The notes: a model not told the origin generated them from the letters alone. Shown: positions 1 through 7,192, counted from the stretch's first letter. The stretch is DNA of 37,202 nt from an uncultured Lachnoclostridium sp. (GCA_944376715.1 CALWDO010000029.1:1-37202); one strand, 5' to 3'. Numbers and translations: made by a program.

Positions 1-960
1 GGATGCCTGATGCTGGGTATGGCTTCGACGGGTGTTTCTGCCGCTCAGAGTGAACCCTATACTTATACGATCACGCTCTCGGCGGGCAATATGGGAACCA
101 TAAACGGTCAGGAAAAGACAGTATACACCGGCGCTGTGTACGGAGAAAACTGGGCGTCATTTGATCTGTCCCAGGTACAGGTGACGGATGAGAGATATTA
201 TGTGAAGGGCGTCCGGCTGAGCGGGCGCGATAACGCGGACGCGCTGGCGGCTCCCGCGTTCCGGGTAACCGGCGACGCGGATTATGTGGTGGCTTACGGA
301 GTCCGGGGCGACCAGGTGGCATACACGGTGCAGTACCAGGATGAGGATGGAGAGACATTGGCTCCCAGCCAGACATTTTACGGAAACGTGGGCGACAAGC
401 CGGTAGTGGCTTACCGTTACGTGGACGGATATATTCCCCAGAGCCTGGCGCTGACGAAAACGCTGAGCGCCAATGAGGCGGAGAATATTTTCACGTTTGT
501 ATATACGCAGGGAGATCCGGATACCATCGTGCGGACTGAGACGGAGACGACGGTCGTGACCGGTGAGCCGTCGGTGATCACCGTGGTGGCCGGAGCGCCG
601 GCAGCGGCAGGAACTGCGGCGGGCGGTACAGCAGCAGGAGCAGCAGGTGGAACCGGCACCGCCGGAGCAGCGGGCGCGGCTGATGCAGGTGACGGAGCGG
701 CGGCCGGAGAAACAGCAGGCGGAGATACGGAGACTGTAGAAGAGGAACAGGTACCGGAAGGTACGCAGGATATCGTGGATTTGGACGAGGAAGAGACGCC
801 GCTGGGCGATCTGGAGATAGAGGATACGGGCGCCAACGCGGAAGGCTTGTCCATGGTTGGCAGTGTCGCGGTAGCAGTGGTCGCTGGAGTGATCCTGATC
901 TGCCTGATTGTCTACCTGATGAAGAAGAGAAGATCCGGGTCCGATGAGACAGAAGAGTAA
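1..960 (+). CDS. MucBP-like cell-surface protein, 5' end cut by window edge
   Basis: The frame is open from the first base (Gly-Cys-Leu before the ATG at 10). The residues after that ATG look like the end of a signal peptide with a V-S-A cleavage site, so the true start is probably upstream of the window. Counting from the ATG at 10, residues about 104-166 resemble a MucBP/mucin-binding type beta repeat (Y-x-V-Q-Y-x-D-E-D-G, then G-D-K-P and a closing V-Y-T-Q). Residues about 190-245 form a flexible Ala/Gly/Thr linker, followed by an acidic stretch. A single membrane helix (about 283-304) and a KKRR tail end the protein. No LPXTG sorting motif is seen, only E-D-T-G before the helix, so it is probably anchored by the helix. 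The next gene, a signal peptidase, overlaps its end by 17 bases, which suggests co-expression. The ligand is unknown. Confidence 0.75.
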   Translation, partial: GCLMLGMASTGVSAAQSEPYTYTITLSAGNMGTINGQEKTVYTGAVYGENWASFDLSQVQVTDERYYVKGVRLSGRDNADALAAPAFRVTGDADYVVAYGVRGDQVAYTVQYQDEDGETLAPSQTFYGNVGDKPVVAYRYVDGYIPQSLALTKTLSANEAENIFTFVYTQGDPDTIVRTETETTVVTGEPSVITVVAGAPAAAGTAAGGTAAGAAGGTGTAGAAGAADAGDGAAAGETAGGDTETVEEEQVPEGTQDIVDLDEEETPLGDLEIEDTGANAEGLSMVGSVAVAVVAGVILICLIVYLMKKRRSGSDETEE

Positions 961-1510
961 AGACGGGAAGGAAAGACCGGTTTTGAAGAAACGAAGACAT
1001 CATCCGGCGGTATTGTTGTGCAATACCGCCGGTACGGCCATATTAATACTTTTGATCCTGGCATGCCTGCCTCTGACGCTTCCGCGTCTGGCAGGCTATC
1101 GTCTGTATACGGTGGTAAGCGGCAGCATGGAGCCGGAGATCCCGGTGGGATCCCTGGTGCTTGTCCATGACGCGGAGCCGGAAGACATAGCAGAAGGAGA
1201 TGTGATCGCTTTCTATGGAGCGGTGGATTCGTCCGCTGTCATCACGCACCGCGTACTGAGCAACAGTGTGGTCATGGGACAGTTTATCACCAAGGGAGAC
1301 GCCAATGAGGAGCAGGATGTAAATCCGGTGTCTTATGACAATTTTATCGGGAAAGTGGAATATACATTTCCCGGCATAGGTACGGCTGCCGAGACGCTGG
1401 CAGGGCCCGTGGGACGGCGGGCCGCAGGATGCCTGATCGCTCTGGCCGCGGTGCTGCTTCTGGCAGGATCCTTTTTGGATCGGGCCGTGAGAAAAAAGAA
1501 AGATGAATGA
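944..1510 (+). CDS. sipW: SipW-type (ER-like) signal peptidase I
   Basis: Membrane serine protease that removes signal peptides from exported proteins. The protein has an N-terminal membrane helix (about residues 21-50), the catalytic serine motif S-G-S-M-E-P (Ser61), and V-I-T-H-R (His102), the histidine that replaces the usual bacterial lysine in the archaeal/ER/SipW class. The K-G-D-A-N-E box follows, and a second helix (about 157-180) precedes a lysine-rich tail. At 188 residues it is normal for SipW-type enzymes. The ATG at 944 lies inside the upstream surface-protein gene. An in-frame TTG at 983 has a better SD (GGAAGGAAAG), so the true start is uncertain. SipW enzymes often serve a few dedicated neighbours, and the adjacent surface protein is a plausible substrate (inference). 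Confidence 0.85.
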   Translation: MRQKSKDGKERPVLKKRRHHPAVLLCNTAGTAILILLILACLPLTLPRLAGYRLYTVVSGSMEPEIPVGSLVLVHDAEPEDIAEGDVIAFYGAVDSSAVITHRVLSNSVVMGQFITKGDANEEQDVNPVSYDNFIGKVEYTFPGIGTAAETLAGPVGRRAAGCLIALAAVLLLAGSFLDRAVRKKKDE

Positions 1511-1521
1511 GCGCTCATTCA
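1504..1521. repeat. 18-bp perfect palindrome spanning the sipW stop codon
   Basis: TGAATGAGCGCTCATTCA reads the same on both strands. It overlaps the last codons and stop of the signal peptidase gene and lies 10 bases before a terminator hairpin. It could extrude as RNA or be a dimer-protein site. No function can be assigned. Confidence 0.6.
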
Positions 1522-1530
1522 GGAGCCGCA

Positions 1531-1564
1531 AAAATTCCGTCGGCCGGTCGGCCGATGGGATTTT
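1531..1564. terminator. Bidirectional rho-independent terminator
   Basis: A 15-bp stem (AAAATTCCGTCGGCC paired with GGCCGATGGGATTTT, two G-U pairs) with a GGTC loop. T-runs on both outer sides let it end the sipW transcript on the plus strand and the 1591-3022 unit on the minus strand, which converge here. Confidence 0.85.
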
Positions 1565-1590
1565 ATAATAAATATATCAATCAATACTGG

Positions 1591-2334
1591 TTAGGTCCAG
1601 GACGGGGCCAGAAGGAGTACGCGATAGTTGCCGTTCCGGTCGGGGATCGTGATCTCGATCGCCTGATCCATATATGGAAAAGCAACGCATCCGGAGGATT
1701 CATCGCACCATGCAGGAGACAATGCTTCGTCCGTGCCTGTACAGCAGGCTGTGATCGCATCAAAGTCCACGCCCACGCCGTCTCCGTCGCTGAGGTAGAT
1801 CAGGATGAGGTCGCCGTCTGTCTGATGGCTGACGACGACAGGCGCTTCCTCATCGATGCCTGCGATCTCTATGCCGTGAGAACTGTGCATGCCGGTAACG
1901 GAGTAGATATCCAGAAGCAGATAACCGTTTTCTCCCACGTCTACCCAGTATTCCTGGCGCCCTTCTGTCTCCACGGTAAGACTGTGCTCATTGATCTGTG
2001 CAGTGACTTCCTGCACTGGGATCAGCGTATCTACCTGAAAACGGACTTGTACGGAGGAGGAGTCTGAAGCAGGCGCTGCAGACACATGCGAGACAGAGGC
2101 AGGCATCACAGTGCCGGGGGCGAAAAAGAAGAAGGCCAGAGAAACACACACCAAAAGAGCAGCCCGCTTCGTGAGATAGCGGAACAGAGCGATTCGGCGA
2201 AAATGCCACTTTTCTGTTTGCGGTCTGGCAGGCTCCATCTGCAGTTCTTCCAGGATATCATTCAACATGGAATCGGCCTGATCGCTGCAGAACGCTTCAT
2301 TTGGAAATTTATCGTGTGTGTTGATCAGTTTCAC
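1591..2334 (-). CDS. Single-pass membrane protein of unknown function, paired with GGDEF gene
   Basis: I do not recognise the family. The start is taken as GTG at 2334, because GGGAGGA lies 6-7 bases before it and it sits one base after the stop of the upstream GGDEF gene. The 247-residue product has a cytosolic N-terminus of about 55 residues with an acidic D-S-M-L-N-D-I-L-E-E-L segment. A membrane helix (about residues 57-76) follows, then an outside domain of about 170 residues made of predicted beta strands rich in Asp, Val and Ile with a C-C pair near its end. The layout (short inner segment, one helix, outer beta domain) resembles sensor or anti-sigma-like proteins, but no motif proves this. 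The tight coupling with the diguanylate cyclase suggests a joint signalling role (inference). Confidence 0.75.
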   Translation of the reverse strand: MKLINTHDKFPNEAFCSDQADSMLNDILEELQMEPARPQTEKWHFRRIALFRYLTKRAALLVCVSLAFFFFAPGTVMPASVSHVSAAPASDSSSVQVRFQVDTLIPVQEVTAQINEHSLTVETEGRQEYWVDVGENGYLLLDIYSVTGMHSSHGIEIAGIDEEAPVVVSHQTDGDLILIYLSDGDGVGVDFDAITACCTGTDEALSPAWCDESSGCVAFPYMDQAIEITIPDRNGNYRVLLLAPSWT

Positions 2335-2335
2335 G

Positions 2336-3022
2336 TCAGTTCCTCCCATCTGACATTTTACGGGCGGATTTCTTTTCTTGCTTTTGTTGATACATGCGTG
2401 CGTCTGCATGAGAGATGATCTCAGATATGGACGCACATTGCAGTTCCTTGCCCGATGCGTAACCGATACTATAATAGACCGGATACTGTGCGGTATTGTT
2501 CTTCTGGTCTACGATTCGCCGAAGTTTTCGGCAGAATGCGATGGCCTGCTCTTCGGAATCTTCTCCGCGGAAAATAGCCAGGAACTCATCTCCGCCGTTG
2601 CGCGCGGCGAACCCGAGAGAAGAGGCAGCTTCCGAAAAAGAGGCTGCAAAATCCTGGATCAGGATGTCTCCGGCTTGGTGCCCATAGGCGTCGTTGACCA
2701 CTTTCAATCCATCCAGGTCAGCGACAGCAACACTGACCAGCTGCGGCTCTGTACACCCCGCAATATATACGTCAGCGCTCGTGCGGCTGGGAATGCCCGT
2801 AAGACCGTCAAAGTATGCCGTATGATACAACCGGCGAAAATCTTTTTTAACTTTTTTCGCCAGAAAAAACTCCAATACAATGGATATACCGGCCAGACAA
2901 GCAGCGGCTATAGAAAGATATTTCACATTGAAAAAAAGAGCAAGAACAGATACAATAATTATAAGAATAAAAATGGTGTTTTTCAAGATTTTTAATCCGG
3001 TAAATTGAAGGTATGTATCCAT
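2336..3022 (-). CDS. Membrane GGDEF-domain diguanylate cyclase
   Basis: Predicted to make cyclic di-GMP from two GTP at the membrane. Two membrane helices (about residues 15-32 and 36-55) with almost no outside loop precede the GGDEF domain. D-G-L-T-G-x-P-S-R starts the domain at about residue 72, and the active-site motif G-G-D-E-F is intact at residues 143-147. The product-inhibition I-site (RxxD just before GGDEF) is absent: the residues there are S-L-G-F. The 228-residue length is short, with no PAS or other sensor domain, so any signal must come through the helices or a partner. SD GGAG stands 11 bases before the ATG. The stop is one base before the GTG of the downstream membrane protein, indicating translational coupling. 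Confidence 0.88.
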   Translation of the reverse strand: MDTYLQFTGLKILKNTIFILIIIVSVLALFFNVKYLSIAAACLAGISIVLEFFLAKKVKKDFRRLYHTAYFDGLTGIPSRTSADVYIAGCTEPQLVSVAVADLDGLKVVNDAYGHQAGDILIQDFAASFSEAASSLGFAARNGGDEFLAIFRGEDSEEQAIAFCRKLRRIVDQKNNTAQYPVYYSIGYASGKELQCASISEIISHADARMYQQKQEKKSARKMSDGRN

Positions 3023-3104
3023 CTGATTTTTTCTCCATTTTTCTCTCTATATTATTAAAGACGAAAAAAATGGGAAAAAAGGGTCACAAACAGGGAGATA
3101 AATA

Positions 3105-4778
3105 ATGAAAAAAAATATAAGTATGGCGGCATGGATTTTGATATTGCTGTTGCTGCTGCCCGGGACAGTCTTCGCTGTGGAAAAAGCGAAGATTACGGTG
3201 AAGAGCCTGGATCCGGGGATAGAACTGTATATGACCGAAGACGAAGATTCAGCACTTAGGAGTGTCAAAGAAGGTTCTGTGATTACTTCTGATAGATGGA
3301 ATGTCGTGATCTATTTTTATGTGGGTGCGGAACCTGGATATAAGGTAGACGATATCTGGGGAAAGGGGATTAGTGATACCGGCATCTTGGACCTTGGACC
3401 CAATGTTGATAAACCGGGAGCGCAGGAAGCATATAATCAGGGCTGCACAAAATATTTTTATTTTACCTATTCCCCAAATAACAATGACCGGACCATTAGT
3501 GTCAGCGGCAGCCCATTGCAGTACCGTGTGGTGTATGAGGGCGCAGACGTTCCAGCAGATGAGAATATTTATACAGTAGCGGAAGGTTCCAATACGATCA
3601 TGCTGGCATCCGCTCCTTCAAAACAGGGATTCCGGTTCACAGGCTGGCAGTTGGGAGAGACCCTCTATCAGCCCGGAGACAATATCTCCTTAAATGGAGA
3701 TCTCATTGCATGGGCGAATGATTCCAATCAGCTGATATTCTGCGCCTGCTGGACGCAGACGGTACCTTATACCGTCGAGTATTATCTGGAATCGGAAAAG
3801 GGCGTATATCCTCAGCAACCCGTTATGCAGCTTGAATGTGATGCAGAAGCAGGAAGCTCCGTACAGGCAGATCTTGCCCCTGAAGGACTGGATTTGAATG
3901 GATATGTGTTTGATAAGGAACATGAAGGGAACATTCTTTCCGGCATCGCGGCAGACGGCGCCGGGCTGACCCTGCGGGTACATTTCGCTTTGGACGCCAA
4001 TGGAAACGGCATCGCAGATCGGTATGAAACACCTTCGGAGGAACCGGAGGGACCGGAAGAGCCTGGTACACCAGAAGAACCATCTGTACCTGACCCGGGA
4101 GAAGGCGGAGGAGTTGTTCCGCCCGATCCGGAAGAAGGGGGCTCCGCGGATCCCATTCCGGATCCGGGAGAGGAAGAAAATGAGAATGTGGGGATCGATC
4201 CGGATCCGGGAACGGGTGACAGCGGTGAAACGAAGCCCGTACCTCCGGAGCCTGAAGAACTCCCGGGATCCGGAAGTGAAGGCAGCGGCACAAAACCTTC
4301 GTCAGACTCCAATGCGGATGACAGCTCAGAGGCAGATGAAGGTGCAGAGGCAGATGTCCCGCGTCTGCCGGTGGCGGTCGAGGATATCCCGGAACCGCAG
4401 CTGGCTGTCCGGTCAATATCGCAGAGAGAATCGTCCGATACAGATGATGACACAGCAGACCGGTCTTCACCTGCAGAGGAAACGCCGCTCATCAGAAGCT
4501 ACAGCTTACAGGAGATCGGCACATCCGGAAGACGCGCAGAGAGTCCTGATGAATCGGGTGCGCTACAGACGATAGAGGATGAAGATACGCCGTTGGCCGA
4601 TAAGAAAATTCCGGAAAATCAGAGCCGCCGCGGCCCGGCAGTCTATACCATTGTCGGCGCGACAACGGTGGCTGCATCAGGGGCTCTGGCAGCAGGCATA
4701 TTCGGATATCGGAGAAAGATTGAAGCACTGAGAAAAGTATCAGAGATGGCAGATGAAGCCGTAAAAAACAAAAAATAG
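3105..4778 (+). CDS. Long cell-surface protein with beta-repeat head, acidic stalk and C-terminal anchor helix
   Basis: Signal peptide at residues 1-24 (Lys-Lys start, Leu-rich core, V-F-A cleavage). An N-terminal domain (about 25-145) has no recognised match. Residues about 148-215 resemble a Listeria/Bacteroides-type repeat (G-F-R-F-T-G-W ... C-A-C-W). Residues about 220-295 resemble a MucBP-like fold, closed by D-A-N-G-N-G-I-A-D-R-Y, a calcium-loop-like motif. A Pro/Glu/Gly-rich stalk (about 300-400) and an acidic Ser-rich stretch follow. A membrane helix (about 513-535) and a basic tail end the protein. As in the 1-960 gene, no LPXTG motif is visible. SD GGGAG lies 7 bases before the ATG. 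The gene is divergent from the GGDEF gene across only 82 bases. Adhesion is a plausible role, but the ligand is unknown. Confidence 0.8.
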   Translation: MKKNISMAAWILILLLLLPGTVFAVEKAKITVKSLDPGIELYMTEDEDSALRSVKEGSVITSDRWNVVIYFYVGAEPGYKVDDIWGKGISDTGILDLGPNVDKPGAQEAYNQGCTKYFYFTYSPNNNDRTISVSGSPLQYRVVYEGADVPADENIYTVAEGSNTIMLASAPSKQGFRFTGWQLGETLYQPGDNISLNGDLIAWANDSNQLIFCACWTQTVPYTVEYYLESEKGVYPQQPVMQLECDAEAGSSVQADLAPEGLDLNGYVFDKEHEGNILSGIAADGAGLTLRVHFALDANGNGIADRYETPSEEPEGPEEPGTPEEPSVPDPGEGGGVVPPDPEEGGSADPIPDPGEEENENVGIDPDPGTGDSGETKPVPPEPEELPGSGSEGSGTKPSSDSNADDSSEADEGAEADVPRLPVAVEDIPEPQLAVRSISQRESSDTDDDTADRSSPAEETPLIRSYSLQEIGTSGRRAESPDESGALQTIEDEDTPLADKKIPENQSRRGPAVYTIVGATTVAASGALAAGIFGYRRKIEALRKVSEMADEAVKNKK

Positions 4779-4787
4779 TTTTACATG

Positions 4788-4842
4788 AACAGCTGCGCAT
4801 ACAGGAAAATGGAATAATATAACCTGTATGTGCGGCTGTTTT
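4788..4842. terminator. Hairpin between convergent genes
   Basis: An 18-bp stem (AACAGCTGCGCATACAGG paired with CCTGTATGTGCGGCTGTT, two G-U pairs) with a 17-base AT-rich loop, lying between the surface-protein gene and the minus-strand Rpn-like cluster. T-runs are short on both sides, so termination may be partial. Confidence 0.65.
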
Positions 4843-4850
4843 CATGAGAA

Positions 4851-5162
4851 TCAAAGATTATATTTCTCATAAAATATGTGTCGTACTTCCTCGTCCTTGG
4901 TCACGGCAGATATTTCGCCAATTCGACCGTTTTTCAGGAGGATCTGGATCAGTCTGGAGAGCTGATTTTCCCCCGCATCTCTGCCAAGACCAAAACCCTC
5001 CTCTTTACCCTGATTAAATGCTTTTTTCCGAATATCGTCAAATACTTTACACATTTTTTCGCCTTCTTTCTGCAGATAAGGATTGTTATCGTAGATAAAC
5101 TGGATCAGATCATCCAGAGCTTTATCCTCCGGATGCTTCTGTTGCTGAGCAGGTATGATCAA
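4851..5162 (-). CDS. Stand-alone C-terminal domain of the Rpn-like family (RpnS-like, possible antitoxin)
   Basis: The 103-residue product aligns with the last about 105 residues of the two full-length genes upstream (Q-Q-Q-x-H-P-E-D-K-A-L onward) and has nothing of their nuclease domain. The start is TTG at 5162, in a TTGA overlap with the stop of the 5159-6121 gene, so translation may be by re-initiation; no good SD is seen. The helix after F-D-D-I-R-K carries four units of a four-residue repeat with glycine second (QGKE EGFG LGRD AGEN). The tail resembles that of the 6218-7192 copy more than its direct neighbour. In E. coli Rpn systems such C-terminal products bind and block the full-length toxin; that role here is inference. 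A remnant left by deletion of a third full copy is the main alternative. Confidence 0.7.
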   Translation of the reverse strand: MIIPAQQQKHPEDKALDDLIQFIYDNNPYLQKEGEKMCKVFDDIRKKAFNQGKEEGFGLGRDAGENQLSRLIQILLKNGRIGEISAVTKDEEVRHIFYEKYNL

Positions 5163-5476
5163 AGACCATATCTCTTATAAAAAGCATGCCGAGCATCTTT
5201 ACTGCTGATCACAGACGAGATGTCATCCATTTGACCGTTTTTCAGAAGGATCTGTATCAATCTGGAGAGCTGATTTTCCCCCTCACCAAAACCCTTCTCT
5301 TTGCCTTGATTAAACCCCTCCTCTTTCCCCTGATTAAAAGCTTTCTCCCGAATGTCGTCAAATACCTTACACACATTTTCACCTTCTTTCTGCAAGTAAG
5401 GGTTATTATCGTAGATAAACTGGATCAGATCGTCCAGAGCTTTATCCTCCGGATGAGTCTGCTGCTGCGCAGCCAT
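5159..5476 (-). CDS. Possible internal translation product of copy B (C-terminal domain only)
   Basis: In the frame of copy B, an ATG at 5476 stands 11 bases after a full GGAGG (minus strand, 5488-5492). It would give a 105-residue protein beginning M-A-A-Q-Q-Q, the same boundary at which the separate 103-residue gene downstream begins. The internal start (ATG, GGAGG) is better than the full-length start (TTG, AGGTGA). This is the pattern of Rpn S-form antitoxins. Expression is not shown by sequence alone. Confidence 0.5.
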   Translation of the reverse strand: MAAQQQTHPEDKALDDLIQFIYDNNPYLQKEGENVCKVFDDIREKAFNQGKEEGFNQGKEKGFGEGENQLSRLIQILLKNGQMDDISSVISSKDARHAFYKRYGL

Positions 5477-6121
5477 TAGATCGAAGTCCTCCGGCGGAAC
5501 GTTAGAAGACAGGTTTTTTATCCAAAGATATTCTGCACTATCCAGACACGACTGCACAATGATGACTATGTCTATGCACCAGAGCCGGAAACGGTATATG
5601 CCGGGAGCGTTTTCCTCGATCCTCACCGAGGTGCGCTGCAAAAACTGTATCACTTTCCTCGGATACGGGTAACAGACAAACATCAGAAGCAGTTCTTCCG
5701 GAGAGACGGCAAGCCCAGGTCTTGCCGGGTCAGACAGAGAAGCTTCAGAGGAAGCGCTGTCTTTTTGCCTCTCTGGGGAAGAATCCCCCGTCCCTGAAGA
5801 AACATATAGGGAAGCATATGTCTGTCCCTTAAAGAGATCCTCAAGGCTCAGATAGTCTGTCGCGCCTTTGTATTCTACGATAGTATGTTTTTTCAAAAGT
5901 TTCCCCAGGCTGCTTTTCATGCGGTAGCCTTCTTCCAATCTCAGAATGAGGAAATCGATCCGGAGCGGTTTGCGGGTCAGTTCGCGTTCTGGAGTGATCA
6001 TATAGTGCCCTGCATCCGGTTCCAGCGAAAGCCTCAGGACGGTCTGAAAGGGCAGATGCCACTGTCGGTATCCGGAAGTGGAAGGATCCTGGGAAATTTT
6101 GCTCTCCTGTTCTTTTCTCAA
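5159..6121 (-). CDS. Rpn-like PD-(D/E)XK nuclease family protein, full-length copy B
   Basis: A 320-residue protein. The N-terminal part has R-I-D-F-L-I-L (Asp56) followed by H-T-I-V-E-Y-K (Glu83, Lys85), spaced like the PD-(D/E)XK catalytic core. This family is common in Lachnospiraceae and often left unnamed or mis-named. A second conserved block follows (about 140-225, with F-V-C-Y-P-Y-P-R-K). The C-terminal domain begins near residue 216 and carries five four-residue glycine repeats (QGKE EGFN QGKE KGFG EGEN). The start is TTG at 6121 with AGGTGA 4 bases before it; no ATG is available. It differs from copy C at about ten positions over the first 250 residues and then diverges. Predicted DNA nuclease, possibly a toxin held by its own C-terminal product (inference). 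Confidence 0.75.
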   Translation of the reverse strand: MRKEQESKISQDPSTSGYRQWHLPFQTVLRLSLEPDAGHYMITPERELTRKPLRIDFLILRLEEGYRMKSSLGKLLKKHTIVEYKGATDYLSLEDLFKGQTYASLYVSSGTGDSSPERQKDSASSEASLSDPARPGLAVSPEELLLMFVCYPYPRKVIQFLQRTSVRIEENAPGIYRFRLWCIDIVIIVQSCLDSAEYLWIKNLSSNVPPEDFDLMAAQQQTHPEDKALDDLIQFIYDNNPYLQKEGENVCKVFDDIREKAFNQGKEEGFNQGKEKGFGEGENQLSRLIQILLKNGQMDDISSVISSKDARHAFYKRYGL

Positions 6122-6217
6122 TTGTTCACCTGGCCGGTATCTGCGGCCTAATCCTTTGGGAAATCAGACCGAGACGGTCAGATGGTTTAGAATTTAAAGA
6201 TAATTAGTAATATAGAG

Positions 6218-6547
6218 TCAAAGCCCATATTTCTCATAAAATATATGTCGTATTTTCTTATCCTTGGTCACGGCAGATATATCGTTTATCTGTCCATCCC
6301 GCAGAAGGATCTGGATCAGTCTGGAGAGTTGATTTTCCCCCTCATCTCTGCCAAGACCAAAACCTTCCTCTTTGCCCTGCTTTAATCCCGCGTCTTTACC
6401 CTGATCAAAAGCTTTTTGCCGAATGTCGTCAAATACCTTACACACATTTTCACCTTCTTTCTGCAAGTAAGGGTTATTATCGTAGATAAACTGGATCAGA
6501 TCGTCCAGAGCTTTATCCTCCGGATGAGTCTGCTGCTGCGCAGCCAT
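6218..6547 (-). CDS. Possible internal translation product of copy C (C-terminal domain only)
   Basis: An ATG at 6547 lies 11 bases after GGAGG (minus strand, 6559-6563), in frame with copy C. It would give a 109-residue protein starting M-A-A-Q-Q-Q. Site, spacing and start codon are the same as in copy B. The GGAGG falls in the codons for P-E-D, so it may be a by-product of the protein sequence; comparison with distant homologues would tell. Confidence 0.5.
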   Translation of the reverse strand: MAAQQQTHPEDKALDDLIQFIYDNNPYLQKEGENVCKVFDDIRQKAFDQGKDAGLKQGKEEGFGLGRDEGENQLSRLIQILLRDGQINDISAVTKDKKIRHIFYEKYGL

Positions 6548-7192
6548 TAGATCGAAGTCCTCCGGCGGAACGTTAGAAGACAGGTTTTTTATCCAAAGAT
6601 ATTCTGCACTATCCAGACACGACTGCACAATGATGACTATGTCTATGCACCAGAGCCGGAAACGGTATATGCCGGGAGCGTTTTCCTCGATCCTCACCGA
6701 GGTGCGCTGCAAAAACTGTATTACTTTCCTCGGATACGGGTAACAAACAAACATCAGAAGCAGTTCTTCCGGAGAGACGGCCAGCCCAGGTCTTGCCGGT
6801 TTAGACAGAGAAACTTCAGAGGAAGCGCTGTCTTTTTGCCTCTCTGGGGAAGAGTCCCCCGTTCCCGAAGAAACATATAGGGAAGCATATGCCTGTCCCT
6901 TAAAGAGATCTTCAACGCTCAGATAGTCTGTCGCGCCTTTGTATTCTACAATAGTATGTTTTTTCAAGAGTTTCCCCAGGCTGCTTCTCATGCGGTAGCC
7001 TTCTTCCAGTCTTAGGATAAGAAAATCGATCCGGAGGGGCTTGCGGGTCAGTTCGCGTTCCGGAGTGATCATATAGTGCCCTGCATCGGGCTCCAGCGAA
7101 AGCCTCAGGACGGTCTGGAACGGCAGATGCCACTGCCGGTATCCGGAAGAGGAAGGATCCTGGGAAACTTTGGTTTCCTGTTCTTTTTCCAA
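6218..7192 (-). CDS. Rpn-like PD-(D/E)XK nuclease family protein, full-length copy C
   Basis: A 324-residue paralogue of copy B and the first gene of the cluster. It keeps the same candidate catalytic residues (Asp56, Glu83, Lys85), followed by Y-L-S-V-E-D-L and a Q-A-Y-A-S-L-Y helix typical of the fold. The C-terminal domain has six four-residue glycine repeats (QGKD AGLK QGKE EGFG LGRD EGEN), one more than copy B and two more than the stand-alone copy. The start is TTG at 7192 with AGGTGA before it, the same as in copy B. A promoter lies about 80 bases upstream. The gap of 96 bases to copy B holds the repeated leader but no clear terminator, so all three copies may share one transcript. A transposase-associated Rpn relative is the alternative; no mobile-element ends are present. 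Confidence 0.75.
   Translation of the reverse strand: MEKEQETKVSQDPSSSGYRQWHLPFQTVLRLSLEPDAGHYMITPERELTRKPLRIDFLILRLEEGYRMRSSLGKLLKKHTIVEYKGATDYLSVEDLFKGQAYASLYVSSGTGDSSPERQKDSASSEVSLSKPARPGLAVSPEELLLMFVCYPYPRKVIQFLQRTSVRIEENAPGIYRFRLWCIDIVIIVQSCLDSAEYLWIKNLSSNVPPEDFDLMAAQQQTHPEDKALDDLIQFIYDNNPYLQKEGENVCKVFDDIRQKAFDQGKDAGLKQGKEEGFGLGRDEGENQLSRLIQILLRDGQINDISAVTKDKKIRHIFYEKYGL

Larger units (their letters stand above)
5159..6192 (-). repeat. Tandem direct repeat, unit B (gene plus leader)
   Basis: The gene and about 70 bases of its leader (to about 6192) are repeated at 6218-7262. Stretches of hundreds of bases, including the region around the internal start, are nearly identical. Differences are concentrated in the 3' part that codes the C-terminal domain. 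No inverted ends or target duplication are seen, so this looks like tandem duplication rather than insertion. Confidence 0.85.

Noticed and set aside
840-960. Sortase (LPXTG) anchor in the first surface protein
   Set aside because: Only E-D-T-G precedes the membrane helix; the motif is too degenerate and the 3105-4778 protein has none either.
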